A stretch of DNA of 64,000 nt from Diplocloster agilis. GTDB taxonomy: Bacteria; Bacillota; Clostridia; Lachnospirales; Lachnospiraceae. Made by a program: the position numbers and the translations under genes. The notes under the pieces are model-generated. The model was given only the letters and a program-made list of their open reading frames with translations, did no database searches and had not been told where the DNA came from. Location of the stretch: contig NZ_JAHQCW010000010.1 of assembly GCF_019042275.1 (NCBI RefSeq), forward strand, positions 62,001-126,000, written 5' to 3'. Of the stretch, positions 24,940 to 33,952 are shown piece by piece. Position 1 is the first letter of the stretch. The number at the start of each line of letters is the position of its first letter.

Positions 24940-26682
24940 ATGAACGATCAAAAAATCGAAAATCTGTTAAATCTGGCGCTGGACGCCACGGAAGTTGAGA
25001 GGGAACGGTCGCTGGAACTGGATGTGGGTTTTGATGAACTTACCCGGACCTGGGAACTGATCGTAAAGTACTCAGGCGATATCGGACGGCTGGCCAGAGA
25101 AAATGAAGAGATCACAGTGGTGGAAATGTTGAATAATTTTGCGGTTGTGACGGTGCCGGAGCATCTGATTGACCGCCTGGCCGATCAGCCGGAGATCGAA
25201 TACATAGAGAAGCCGAAGCGGCTATTCTTCGCGGTGAACCAGGGGAGAACGGCATCCTGTATACCTCCGGTTCAAAACGAAAGGTTCCGGCTGTTCGGGC
25301 AGGGAGTTCTGGTGGCTGTGATCGACAGTGGTATCGATTATACGCATCCTGATTTCAGAAATGAGGACGGGACTACAAGGATCGTAAACCTGTGGGATCA
25401 GACCGTTTCCGCAGGACCCGCCCCGGAAGGGTATCTGATCGGAACCGAATACTCCGCGGAGCAGATTAACGAAGCGCTGCAAAAAGCGACGCCGCAGGAA
25501 CAGTACGCGGTGGTGCCCAGCCGGGATCTGAGCGGTCATGGAACCCACGTGGCCGGGATCGCGGCCGGAAATGGGAGGGCGAGCAGCGGTGTCTACAAAG
25601 GTGTGGCGTCCCAAAGTGAGCTTTTAATCGTTAAGCTTGGAAATCCAAGGGCTGATTCGTTTCCCAGGACAACCGAGCTGATGCAGGCAGTGGATTATGT
25701 GGTCCGTAAGTCCATAGCGCTTGGAACACCGGCGGCCATCAATATCAGTTTCGGGAATACCTACGGGTCTCACAGCGGTACTTCCCTGATCGAGACTTAT
25801 CTGAATAATGTCTCCAATCTGGGCCGGACCGCCATCTGTGTGGGAACCGGAAACGAAGGGGCGGCAGCCGGACACACCCAGGGAGTATTGACGGAAGGAA
25901 ACCCGCGGGATATCGAATTTTCTATTTCCAATAATGAGACCGCGATGAATCTGCAGATCTGGAAATCCTATGTGGATGAGGTAAATATCGCCATCGTCCA
26001 CCCGTCGGGAATGGAAGCCGGACCGATTCAGCCCTTTCTGGGTCCCCAGCGGTTTGTAATGGGGGGGACGGAGCTTTTGTTATACTACGGAGAACCCAGT
26101 CCATACAGCATTTATCAGGAGATCTATATCGATTTTCTTCCTAGAGAGCAGTATCTGGACAGTGGAATCTGGAAGATCCGTCTGGTACCCGAACGAATCG
26201 TGTCCGGCCGTTACGATATGTGGATGCCAAGTGAAGGCGCGCTGAATACCGGCACCCGCTTCCTGACTCCTACGGAAAATATAACCCTCACCATTCCTTC
26301 CACGGCTTCCGGCGTCATCAGCGTCGGCGCTTACGATTCCAGAAGGCGCACTTACGCTGCCTTTTCCGGGCGGGGCTATACCTGGATGACGAACCAGCCA
26401 AAACCGGATCTGGTCGCTCCCGGCGTGGATATCATGAGCGCCGCTCCCGGAGGGGGATATACCTCACGATCCGGGACGTCTATGGCTACCCCTTTTGTAT
26501 CCGGTTCCGCCGCGCTGCTCATGCAATGGGGGATTGTGAATGGCAACGATTTGTTTCTATATGGAGAGAAGCTGAAAGCATATCTGCAGCGGGGGGCCAG
26601 AGAACTGCCGGGATTTACGGAATATCCGAATTCACAGGTTGGGTATGGAGCGCTGTGTGTGAGAGACAGCTTGCCGGTGTGA
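24940..26682 (+). CDS. Subtilisin-like S8 family serine protease
   Basis: 580 residues. Catalytic triad visible: Asp129 in AVIDSGIDYTHPDF, His200 in GHGTHVAGIAAG and Ser514 in SGTSMATPFVSG. The long spacing between His and Ser reflects an inserted beta-rich domain of about 130 residues (roughly 320-450), as in the Csp-like S8 proteases of Clostridia. There is no Sec signal peptide; the first 110 residues look like a prodomain (VVEMLNNFAVVTVP). It may act in the spore or cell envelope as Csp homologs do, but it is alone here, so that is inference. Confidence 0.85.
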   Translation: MNDQKIENLLNLALDATEVERERSLELDVGFDELTRTWELIVKYSGDIGRLARENEEITVVEMLNNFAVVTVPEHLIDRLADQPEIEYIEKPKRLFFAVNQGRTASCIPPVQNERFRLFGQGVLVAVIDSGIDYTHPDFRNEDGTTRIVNLWDQTVSAGPAPEGYLIGTEYSAEQINEALQKATPQEQYAVVPSRDLSGHGTHVAGIAAGNGRASSGVYKGVASQSELLIVKLGNPRADSFPRTTELMQAVDYVVRKSIALGTPAAINISFGNTYGSHSGTSLIETYLNNVSNLGRTAICVGTGNEGAAAGHTQGVLTEGNPRDIEFSISNNETAMNLQIWKSYVDEVNIAIVHPSGMEAGPIQPFLGPQRFVMGGTELLLYYGEPSPYSIYQEIYIDFLPREQYLDSGIWKIRLVPERIVSGRYDMWMPSEGALNTGTRFLTPTENITLTIPSTASGVISVGAYDSRRRTYAAFSGRGYTWMTNQPKPDLVAPGVDIMSAAPGGGYTSRSGTSMATPFVSGSAALLMQWGIVNGNDLFLYGEKLKAYLQRGARELPGFTEYPNSQVGYGALCVRDSLPV

Positions 26683-26700
26683 GTTGTCAAGCATACGAGG

Positions 26701-26796
26701 ATGAATATGGATGTTGAAAAAATGCTTATTTTAATTCCAAGTGAAGAACATAAGCGAGGGATGCTAAGACAATATCAAATGATGACCGGCATTTGA
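26701..26796 (+). pseudogene. Possible N-terminal remnant of a gene
   Basis: A 31-codon frame (starts MNMDVEKMLILIPSEEHK) resembling the first residues of an acetyltransferase-like protein stops abruptly within an 11-base tandem duplication, GCATTTGAACG twice (about 26789-26810). No continuation was recognised before the promoter of the next gene. It could equally be a chance frame. Confidence 0.25.
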
Positions 26797-26823
26797 ACGG
26801 CATTTGAACGGAACGAAAACACT

Positions 26824-26852
26824 TTGACACATGGTACAGGATTCGCTATAAT
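26824..26852 (+). promoter_or_regulatory. Consensus sigma-A promoter of the sugar kinase
   Basis: TTGACA (26824-26829), 17 bases, TATAAT (26847-26852): a full consensus match, giving a leader of about 100 bases. Confidence 0.88.
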
Positions 26853-26962
26853 AAAAGTGTTTCATTAAAGCATTTTGTATAAGTGGATTTACTGTGAATT
26901 TGTCAGGGGCAGTAAACGCGCTGCTTGAGGAAAAAATGAAAAATATTGTGGAGGATGAAGAC

Positions 26963-27913
26963 ATGGATGTGATTTGTGTAGGGGAAATGCTGATTGATTT
27001 CATACCGGGCGCAGAGCCTTGCAGCTACGTAAAAAATGCGGGAGGCGCACCGGCCAATGTGGCCATCGCGGTGGCCAGAAACGGCCTGGACTCCGGATTT
27101 TGCGGAAAAATGGGGGATGATGATTTCGGCAGATTTCTGGCAGACACGCTGAGGGAAAATGATGTGACGGTCCTGTGCCCGGAATTGACCAGGGAGGCGG
27201 TTACCACTATGGCGTTCGTTACACTGTCCGGGAACGGCGAGCGCACGTTTACCTTTGCCAGAAAACCGGGAGCGGACATGCTGCTCACAGTGGAAGACAT
27301 CGACCGGGCAGACCTGGACGCCACGAAAATGATTCATGCCGGTTCCTGCTCCCTTTCCAAGGGAAGTGCTTCCGATGCCACCGTCTATGCGCTGAAGAGA
27401 GGACATGAAAAGGGAAAAATCGTAAGCTTTGATGTGAATTACCGGAATGTGATGTGGGATGATGATCAGGAAGCGGCAGCCAGAAAAGTATTTGAAATTC
27501 TCCCCTATGTGGATCTGCTGAAAATATCGGAGGAAGAAGTGGATATGGTAGGCGGGGAAGAGCATATTGCCCGGCTGATGGAGCAAAACCGGATCGCCCT
27601 GGTTGTGGAGACTCTGGGGGCGGAGGGAGCGAAATGCTTCTTCGGCGGCAAGGTCTTAAGAATTCCCGGACGAAAAGCCAAAGCGGTGGACGCCACCGGC
27701 GCGGGAGACGCGTTCTGGGGCGGGTTCCTGTCCAGCCTTTTGATCCAGGGAGTGGACCAGATCGGTAAATTGGATGAAGCGAAGCTGTTGAAGGCGATGG
27801 AATATGGAAACGTCAGCGGATGGATCTGTGTGCAGAGCAAGGGGGCGATCTCTTCCCTGCCGACAAGGGAGCAGATTGAAGCGGTATTGAATCATGATGC
27901 AAAAACTAAGTGA
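26963..27913 (+). CDS. PfkB-family carbohydrate kinase, probable fructokinase
   Basis: Ribokinase-fold sugar kinase. The N-terminal PfkB signature region GGAPANVAIAVARNG and the C-terminal anion-hole motif DATGAGDAFWGGFL with the catalytic Asp are intact; 316 residues. ATG 26963 is used, with GGAGG eight bases upstream; the upstream in-frame ATGs lack a site. GEMLIDFIPG at the start and the overall pattern fit fructokinase better than ribokinase or 2-keto-3-deoxygluconate kinase. The end overlaps the next gene by 20 bases. Confidence 0.85.
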   Translation: MDVICVGEMLIDFIPGAEPCSYVKNAGGAPANVAIAVARNGLDSGFCGKMGDDDFGRFLADTLRENDVTVLCPELTREAVTTMAFVTLSGNGERTFTFARKPGADMLLTVEDIDRADLDATKMIHAGSCSLSKGSASDATVYALKRGHEKGKIVSFDVNYRNVMWDDDQEAAARKVFEILPYVDLLKISEEEVDMVGGEEHIARLMEQNRIALVVETLGAEGAKCFFGGKVLRIPGRKAKAVDATGAGDAFWGGFLSSLLIQGVDQIGKLDEAKLLKAMEYGNVSGWICVQSKGAISSLPTREQIEAVLNHDAKTK

Positions 27914-28310
27914 AGACCAAAAAGAAAGATTCTATAAGGCGGGGATATTGCTGATCCTGCCGGCAGGTTTGCTTGGCTTTCTTTTTCTGCATCATTTTGG
28001 CGGGCTGCTGGCCGATCTGTTTCCGGCATGTCTTTTCCGCAGGCTGACGGGTTTTTACTGCCCGGGCTGTGGAAATACCAGGAGTGTGCTGGCTTTGCTT
28101 CACGGGGATATCCTCACGTCGCTTCGCTACAATATCACTCCTGTCGTGTTGGGAACCGTGCTTGGCCTGCTGTATGCGGAAGGGCTTACTTATGCATTCG
28201 GACGTTACCGGAAGATCCTTCCTCGGGACAGCCGGTTTTGGTGGGTCGTGCTGAGCCTTATGTTTTTGTATTTTATAGTGCGCAATTTTTTCCCATATCT
28301 TATACCATAA
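27894..28310 (+). CDS. DUF2752 membrane protein
   Basis: 138 residues with three hydrophobic segments. The DUF2752 signature FYCPGCGNTRSVLALLHGD is present between the first and second helices. The family is widespread in bacteria and without settled function; the CPGCG could bind metal or a cofactor. The start lies inside the kinase 3' end. A bidirectional terminator follows. Confidence 0.8.
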   Translation: MMQKLSEDQKERFYKAGILLILPAGLLGFLFLHHFGGLLADLFPACLFRRLTGFYCPGCGNTRSVLALLHGDILTSLRYNITPVVLGTVLGLLYAEGLTYAFGRYRKILPRDSRFWWVVLSLMFLYFIVRNFFPYLIP

Positions 28311-28336
28311 GAGTGGATGAAAAATTTCCTTGAAAT

Positions 28337-28369
28337 AAAAAGGACCGGATAGCTGTACCGGTCCTTTTT
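28337..28369. terminator. Bidirectional intrinsic terminator
   Basis: AAAAAGGACCGG / CCGGTCCTTTTT around a ten-base loop, between convergent genes. Confidence 0.88.
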
Positions 28370-28384
28370 CCTGTTCAGTTGTTA

Positions 28385-28780
28385 TCAATACAAGCTGTTG
28401 ACGTCATATCCCATGTTAGCCAGATAACTTACTGCTGCTACACCTACGATAAGTAAAACGATCGCCAATACTAATGAAATAATAGATGTAACGATACCTG
28501 CAATCGCCATACCTCTTCCGGGCGCCTGTTTTCTTAACGCGATGATACCTAAGACGAGGCCGATGATTCCGGTCACAAAAGCCGCATATACGTAGCAGCA
28601 GGATACTACGATTGATACGATACCCAGAACCATGGATGCAATAGACATTCCTTTTCCACCCTGGGGCTGTTCGGGTTCATAATACGACTGAGGCTGCTCA
28701 TATACCGGCTGATCGAATTGAGGCTGTTCAAAGGTCGGTTGTTCCTGTGTTTCTGGTACCTGATTGTTGTTTTCGTCCAT
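28385..28780 (-). CDS. DUF4190-type small membrane protein
   Basis: 131 residues. The N-terminal 45 residues are Gln/Pro/Glu/Tyr-rich and cytoplasmic in character (EQPTFEQPQF, YEQPQSYYEPEQPQ). They are followed by the DUF4190 double-helix module: GMSIASMVLGIVSIVVSC, then GLVLGIIALRKQAPGRGMAIAGIVTSI (given in parts). The function of the family is unknown. AGGAGG precedes the ATG on the minus strand and a sigma-A promoter lies upstream. Confidence 0.78.
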   Translation of the reverse strand: MDENNNQVPETQEQPTFEQPQFDQPVYEQPQSYYEPEQPQGGKGMSIASMVLGIVSIVVSCCYVYAAFVTGIIGLVLGIIALRKQAPGRGMAIAGIVTSIISLVLAIVLLIVGVAAVSYLANMGYDVNSLY

Positions 28781-29113
28781 TATGATATCCTCCTCATAAA
28801 TTTAATGACGCTTTCATACTATCATAATTATTTTGAATTTACAATAAATTGGACTCGACTGAATCTAAATTTTTCCTTAAGATTTGTCGGATAATAGGCA
28901 GAAAGTGCTGAAAAAGGCGGGGTTTTCGCCAAAAAAAGACAGTCAGACAAAGAGATTCCCCGTGTCCGCGGGGGCAATAATGCCGGAATTTACGGTTCTG
29001 GCAAATTTCATCTATTTTTCCGGGGAAAACTTTGCTATAATGAAAACCGTAGCAGGAAAGATAACGATCCTGTTCTGATTTAGGAAGCTTTAAAGGAACT
29101 ACTGGAGGTTATT
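28781..29113. other. 333-nt divergent intergenic region
   Basis: Contains the minus-strand promoter of the DUF4190 gene (28816-28844) and, on the plus strand, an extended -10 TGCTATAAT near 29032-29040 serving the TPR lipoprotein. A 64-codon frame at 28884 has no ribosome site or recognisable product. Confidence 0.6.
28816..28844 (-). promoter_or_regulatory. Sigma-A promoter of the DUF4190 gene
   Basis: On the minus strand TTGTAA (28844-28839), 17 bases, TAGTAT (28821-28816). Confidence 0.6.
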
Positions 29114-30169
29114 ATGAAAAGATTTATTACTTTGTTATGGATTGCCGTGGCGGTGTTTATGCTGTCCGGCTGCTCTAATACAAAACAGGAAATGGAATTG
29201 ACGTACCGGGATCAGGGAATTAAGCACATGAACGCCGGGGATTACACAGCGGCAGTCACATCTTTTACCAAGGCGTTGCAGCAGGCGCCGGGCCGGGTAC
29301 GGGAGCTGGAATTGGATATTTCCTATTATAAAGCGGCCGCTCAATATAAGAGCGGTGATTTTGGCGGGGCGATTGACACCTACACGAATCTGATCGATTA
29401 TAAAGCAAGCGCGGATCTTTATATTTTACGGGGATCCGCCTACATCGGCACCGGTGAGACTGAGAAGGCTTATGCGGATTTTGACCAGGCGATGGAAATG
29501 GACGGGAAAAATTATGAATCCTATATCCGCATCTACGAATCCCTGGCCCAAACGGATGCGGAGAAAGCAAAGGGGTATCTGAATGAAGCTTTGAAGCTGG
29601 AGGGAAAGAAGGATAAAGATTACCTGAACCGGGGCGAGATCTATTACTATCTCGGCGATTACCAGAATGCGGAAAAAGAGCTGAAAGAGGCTTTGAAGAA
29701 AGAGAACATGGAAAGCCTTCTCTATCTGGGCAAAACCTACGAGGCGGTGCAGGATCCGGACACCGCGTTAGATTACTACCAGCAGTATCAGGAAAAAGGC
29801 CGGGAGAGCCAGGAAGTCTATAACATCATGGGCATGTGCAAAATGAATAAAGGGGATTACGAAGGAGCCCTGCAAAGTTTCCAGGCCGGACTTGCCATGA
29901 CAGACGGCACCGCCTTCCGCCAGACGCTTCTGTTTAACGAGGCGGTGGTGTACGAATATCTGCTGGATTTCGACACGGCGGCGGCTAAGATGGCTGCTTA
30001 TCTTGAGGAATTCCCGGACGATACGAAAGCGCAGAAAGAAAATGAATTTCTTCAGACCAGACGGACAAAATCCGCCGAGGAGGGCGATAATCCGGAAGAA
30101 AGTGGAGATACTGATGAAGGAGACGGCCAAGATCCGGGAGGACAGGATGGCGAAGGCGGAGAGGCATAG
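29114..30169 (+). CDS. TPR-repeat lipoprotein
   Basis: 351 residues. Lipoprotein signal peptide with lipobox LSGC (Cys at about residue 20), then about seven tetratricopeptide units (for example GIKHMNAGDYTAAVTSFTKA, YLNRGEIYYYLGDYQNAEKE). The final 35 residues are acidic, Gly/Glu/Asp-rich. Located on the outer face of the membrane, it likely scaffolds other proteins; the partner is unknown. GGAGG precedes the ATG. The stop is directly followed by hflX, so the two are probably co-transcribed. Confidence 0.82.
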   Translation: MKRFITLLWIAVAVFMLSGCSNTKQEMELTYRDQGIKHMNAGDYTAAVTSFTKALQQAPGRVRELELDISYYKAAAQYKSGDFGGAIDTYTNLIDYKASADLYILRGSAYIGTGETEKAYADFDQAMEMDGKNYESYIRIYESLAQTDAEKAKGYLNEALKLEGKKDKDYLNRGEIYYYLGDYQNAEKELKEALKKENMESLLYLGKTYEAVQDPDTALDYYQQYQEKGRESQEVYNIMGMCKMNKGDYEGALQSFQAGLAMTDGTAFRQTLLFNEAVVYEYLLDFDTAAAKMAAYLEEFPDDTKAQKENEFLQTRRTKSAEEGDNPEESGDTDEGDGQDPGGQDGEGGEA

Positions 30170-31411
30170 ATGATAGAATTTGAAGAAATTAAGGAAAAAG
30201 TGATTTTAGTCGGGGTATCCTTAAACGACGGGGATGACACCCAGGACTCCCTGACAGAGCTTGAGGAACTGGCATCCACGGCGGGCGCGCAGACGGTGGG
30301 CGTGTTGATTCAGACGCGGACCCAGATCCACCCCGGGACCTATCTGGGGTCCGGAAAATTAGAAGAGCTCTCGGAGTTGATATACGAGACAGAAGCCACC
30401 GGTATCATATGTGACGATGAACTATCCCCGGCACAGCTGCGGAATATGGAAGACGCGCTGGACACCAAGATCATGGACCGGACGCTGGTGATCCTGGATA
30501 TTTTCGCCAAGAGGGCGTCCACCAGTGAGGGAAAGATCCAGGTGGAGCTGGCCCAGTTGAAATACCAGCTGGCCAGGCTGGTTGGGCTTCGAAGCTCCCT
30601 GTCAAGGCTGGGAGGCGGAATCGGCACCAGAGGGCCGGGAGAGAAGAAACTGGAAATGGACCGGCGGCTGGTAAAGGAGCGCATCGCACAGCTGAACCGG
30701 GAATTAAAAGAAGTCAAGCGCCACCGGGAGGTTACGCGCAGCCAGAGACAGAAGAACCGGATTCCGGTAGCCGCCATCGTGGGTTACACCAATGCGGGAA
30801 AGTCAACGTTACTGAATACGCTTACCGGCGCGCAGGTACTGGAAGAGGATCAGCTCTTTGCAACGCTGGACCCCACTACCAGGAGCCTGACCCTGCCCAG
30901 CAGACAGCAGATTCTGCTGACCGATACCGTGGGGTTTATCCGCAAACTGCCCCATCATCTGATCGAGGCATTCCGCAGCACATTGGAAGAGGCGAAATAT
31001 GCGGATATCATACTACATGTTGTGGATGTGTCTAATCCACAGGTGGAAAAACAGATGTATGTAGTCTATGAGACGCTGGCGGACCTGGGGATCGCGGGCA
31101 AGACCATCATTACCCTGTTTAATAAACAGGACAGAATGGATACCCCCGTTAATATACGCGATTTTAAAGCGGATAAAACATTGAAGATTTCGGCCAAAAC
31201 CGGCGAAGGCTTAGAACAGCTGAAGGAAACCTTAGATGAGGTGCTTCATGAGCGCCACATGCTGTTGGAACGGGTATTTCCCTATGAGAAAGCGGGGCTG
31301 ATCGCACTGATCAGAGAGCAAGGCGGACTCATCAGCGAGGATTATCGGGAAAACGGGATTTATGTAAAAGCATATGTGCCCAAAGAGCTTTATGCAAGAG
31401 TTTCTGGGTGA
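30170..31411 (+). CDS. hflX: GTPase HflX
   Basis: Ribosome-associated GTPase that splits or rescues stalled ribosomes. N-terminal HflX domain (VGVSLNDGDD, TYLGSGKLEEL), the coiled-coil linker with GGIGTRGPGEKKLEMDRR, then the G domain: G1 GYTNAGKSTLL, G3 DTVGFIRKLP, G4 NKQD. 413 residues is standard. It follows the TPR lipoprotein with no gap and is terminated by a hairpin made of two NrdR-box-like sequences. Confidence 0.93.
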   Translation: MIEFEEIKEKVILVGVSLNDGDDTQDSLTELEELASTAGAQTVGVLIQTRTQIHPGTYLGSGKLEELSELIYETEATGIICDDELSPAQLRNMEDALDTKIMDRTLVILDIFAKRASTSEGKIQVELAQLKYQLARLVGLRSSLSRLGGGIGTRGPGEKKLEMDRRLVKERIAQLNRELKEVKRHREVTRSQRQKNRIPVAAIVGYTNAGKSTLLNTLTGAQVLEEDQLFATLDPTTRSLTLPSRQQILLTDTVGFIRKLPHHLIEAFRSTLEEAKYADIILHVVDVSNPQVEKQMYVVYETLADLGIAGKTIITLFNKQDRMDTPVNIRDFKADKTLKISAKTGEGLEQLKETLDEVLHERHMLLERVFPYEKAGLIALIREQGGLISEDYRENGIYVKAYVPKELYARVSG

Positions 31412-31423
31412 TTATCGACACTG

Positions 31424-31469
31424 ACACTATATTTTGTATGAAACTTATAAAACATACAAGATATAGTGT
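31424..31469. promoter_or_regulatory. Pair of NrdR boxes upstream of nrdD
   Basis: ACACTATATTTTGTAT (31424-31439) and, inverted, ACACTATATCTTGTAT (31469-31454). Each matches about 14 of 16 positions of the NrdR-box pattern acacwAtATaTwGtgt, with centres 30 bases apart. They lie just upstream of the nrdD -35, where NrdR would repress. Confidence 0.75.
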
Positions 31470-31474
31470 TTTTC
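31424..31474 (+). terminator. Intrinsic terminator of hflX
   Basis: Stem ACACTATATTTTGTATG / CATACAAGATATAGTGT with a 13-base loop and a following TTTTTC. The same bases form two NrdR boxes. Confidence 0.75.
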
Positions 31475-31476
31475 TA

Positions 31477-31505
31477 TTGACTCCTCCTGGGAAATCTGCT
31501 ACAAT
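31477..31505 (+). promoter_or_regulatory. Sigma-A promoter of nrdD
   Basis: TTGACT (31477-31482), 17 bases, TACAAT (31500-31505), seven bases downstream of the second NrdR box. Confidence 0.85.
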
Positions 31506-31558
31506 TTGATTGCTGACGTAAAGAGATTAATTGATGACATGGGAAGGATGAGAGTGAG

Positions 31559-33922
31559 ATGTTTCGTGTAGTAAAGAGAGACGGCGAAGTGGCAGATTTT
31601 GATCTGGCCAAAATCAGTGGCGCAGTTCAGAAGGCATTCACCGCAACGGAAAAAGAATTTAATCAGGATATTATCGATTTGCTGTCCCTGAGAGTGACGG
31701 CAGACTTTCAGTCTAAGATCAAGGACAACCTGATTCACGTGGAAGATGTGCAGGACAGTGTGGAGAAGGTATTGGAACAGGCCGGCTACACCGATGTGGC
31801 GAAGGCTTATATTTTATACCGGAAGCAGCGGGAAAAGATCCGGAATATGAAGTCCACGATCCTGGATTATAAGGAAATCGTTAACAGTTACGTAAAAGTG
31901 GAAGACTGGCGTGTAAAAGAGAACTCTACCGTAACCTATTCGGTAGGCGGACTGATCTTAAGCAACTCCGGAGCCGTGACCGCCAATTACTGGCTGACCG
32001 AGATCTACGATGAGGAGATCGCAAGCGCCCACCGGAACGCGGATATCCATCTGCATGATTTGTCCATGCTGACCGGATACTGTGCAGGATGGTCCTTAAA
32101 GCAGCTGATCGAGGAAGGGCTGGGAGGCATCCGCGGCAAGATTACTTCCTCTCCTGCGAAACATCTGTCCGTACTGTGCAACCAGATGGTAAACTTCCTT
32201 GGTATTATGCAGAATGAATGGGCCGGCGCTCAGGCTTTCTCATCCTTCGATACCTATCTGGCGCCCTTTGTTAAAGTAGATAACCTGAACTACCGGGAAG
32301 TAAAAAAATGTATTGAATCCTTTATCTACGGCGTGAATACGCCCAGCCGCTGGGGTACCCAGGCTCCTTTCTCCAATATTACGCTGGACTGGACCGTGCC
32401 CAACGATTTGGCGGAGCTTCCGGCTATCGTAGGCGGTAAGGAGATGGACTTCAAATACAAAGATTGTAAGATGGAAATGGATATGATCAATAAGGCCTTT
32501 ATTGAGACGATGATCGAAGGCGATGCCAATGGCCGGGGCTTCCAGTATCCGATTCCCACCTACTCGATCACCAGTGATTTTGACTGGTCCGATACGGAAA
32601 ATAACCGTCTGCTGTTTGAGATGACTGCGAAATACGGAACCCCGTATTTCTCCAACTACATTAACAGCGATATGCAGCCCAGCGACGTCCGCAGTATGTG
32701 CTGCCGTCTGCGTCTGGACCTGCGTGAACTGCGCAAGAAAACCGGCGGATTCTTTGGCTCCGGCGAGAGCACCGGAAGCGTGGGCGTGGTAACCATCAAT
32801 ATGCCCAGAATCGCTTACCTGGCCAAGAACGAACAGGATTTCTACAAGAGACTGGACCGGATGATGGATATCTCCGCCAGATCCTTAAAGATTAAGCGGG
32901 AAGTGATTACGAAGCTTTTGAACGAAGGCTTATATCCTTACACCAAACGTTACCTTGGAACCTTCGACAATCATTTTTCCACGATCGGCCTGATCGGTAT
33001 GAACGAAGCAGGCTTGAACGCCAGCTGGCTGCGCAAGGATATGACTCACGAAGAAACCCAGGAATTCTCCAAGCAGGTATTGAACCATATGAGAGAACGG
33101 CTGGCCGACTACCAGGAAGAATACGGTGACCTGTATAACCTGGAGGCAACACCCGCGGAATCCACCAGCTACCGTCTGGCGAAGCACGACAGAAAACGCT
33201 GGCCGGATATCATCACCGCAGGAAAAGAAGGGGATACCCCTTATTATACCAACAGCTCCCATCTTCCGGTGGATTATACGGCGGATATCTTTGACGCGCT
33301 GGATATCCAGGATGAACTGCAGACCCTGTACACATCCGGAACCGTATTTCACGCATTCCTGGGAGAGAAGCTTCCGGATTGGAAAGCGGCGGCATCCCTG
33401 GTGCGTAAGATCGCGGAGAATTATAAGCTTCCCTATTATACCATGTCGCCTACCTACTCGATCTGCAAGACCCACGGCTATATCAGCGGCGAGCACTTTA
33501 AGTGCCCTGAGTGCGGTGCCGAAGCGGAAGTTTACAGCCGGATCACCGGGTATTACCGGCCGGTACAGAACTGGAACGAAGGAAAATCCCAGGAGTACAA
33601 GAACCGTACCCTGTACGATATTGACAATTCCTGCATGAAGAGAGTGCGGACGAACATTGTAACGGTATCCAAAGAAGATGTGACGGTCACTCCGGCTCCG
33701 TCCATGAAATACCTGTTCACCACCAAGACCTGCCCGAACTGCAAGATCGCCAAAGAGATGCTGTCAGACGAACAATATGAGCTGGTGGACGCGGAAGAAA
33801 ATGCCGAACTGGCCAGAAAATACGGTGTCATGCAGGCTCCCACCCTGGTGGTGGTAAACGGTGAGGATACTCAGAAATACGTAAACGCATCCAATATCAA
33901 AAAATACGTAGACAAAAAATAG
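31559..33922 (+). CDS. nrdD: Anaerobic ribonucleoside-triphosphate reductase with C-terminal thioredoxin-like domain
   Basis: Class III reductase making dNTPs without oxygen. An ATP-cone lies at about residues 1-95 (VVKRDGEVADFDL), then the glycyl-radical barrel. The zinc-binding Cys are in ICKTHGYISGEHFKCPECG and the glycyl-radical Gly in SRITGYYRPVQNW (about residue 664). After the usual end, a domain of about 75 residues (from about 713) starts KYLFTTKTCPNCKIAKEM with a CPNC redox motif and PTLVVVNG: a glutaredoxin/thioredoxin-like fold. Total 787 residues. No nrdG activase gene is adjacent. Two NrdR boxes and a sigma-A promoter lie upstream. Confidence 0.92.
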   Translation: MFRVVKRDGEVADFDLAKISGAVQKAFTATEKEFNQDIIDLLSLRVTADFQSKIKDNLIHVEDVQDSVEKVLEQAGYTDVAKAYILYRKQREKIRNMKSTILDYKEIVNSYVKVEDWRVKENSTVTYSVGGLILSNSGAVTANYWLTEIYDEEIASAHRNADIHLHDLSMLTGYCAGWSLKQLIEEGLGGIRGKITSSPAKHLSVLCNQMVNFLGIMQNEWAGAQAFSSFDTYLAPFVKVDNLNYREVKKCIESFIYGVNTPSRWGTQAPFSNITLDWTVPNDLAELPAIVGGKEMDFKYKDCKMEMDMINKAFIETMIEGDANGRGFQYPIPTYSITSDFDWSDTENNRLLFEMTAKYGTPYFSNYINSDMQPSDVRSMCCRLRLDLRELRKKTGGFFGSGESTGSVGVVTINMPRIAYLAKNEQDFYKRLDRMMDISARSLKIKREVITKLLNEGLYPYTKRYLGTFDNHFSTIGLIGMNEAGLNASWLRKDMTHEETQEFSKQVLNHMRERLADYQEEYGDLYNLEATPAESTSYRLAKHDRKRWPDIITAGKEGDTPYYTNSSHLPVDYTADIFDALDIQDELQTLYTSGTVFHAFLGEKLPDWKAAASLVRKIAENYKLPYYTMSPTYSICKTHGYISGEHFKCPECGAEAEVYSRITGYYRPVQNWNEGKSQEYKNRTLYDIDNSCMKRVRTNIVTVSKEDVTVTPAPSMKYLFTTKTCPNCKIAKEMLSDEQYELVDAEENAELARKYGVMQAPTLVVVNGEDTQKYVNASNIKKYVDKK

Positions 33923-33952
33923 GAGCGCTTGAAAAAATAGGAGTGATGAAGC

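Noticed and set aside
28884-29078. 64-codon frame starting at a TTG
   Set aside because: No ribosome site and no recognisable protein; it overlaps the promoter of the TPR lipoprotein gene.
32930-33496. 188-codon antisense frame within nrdD
   Set aside because: Shadow of a highly expressed gene on the other strand; the nrdD frame has complete domain support.
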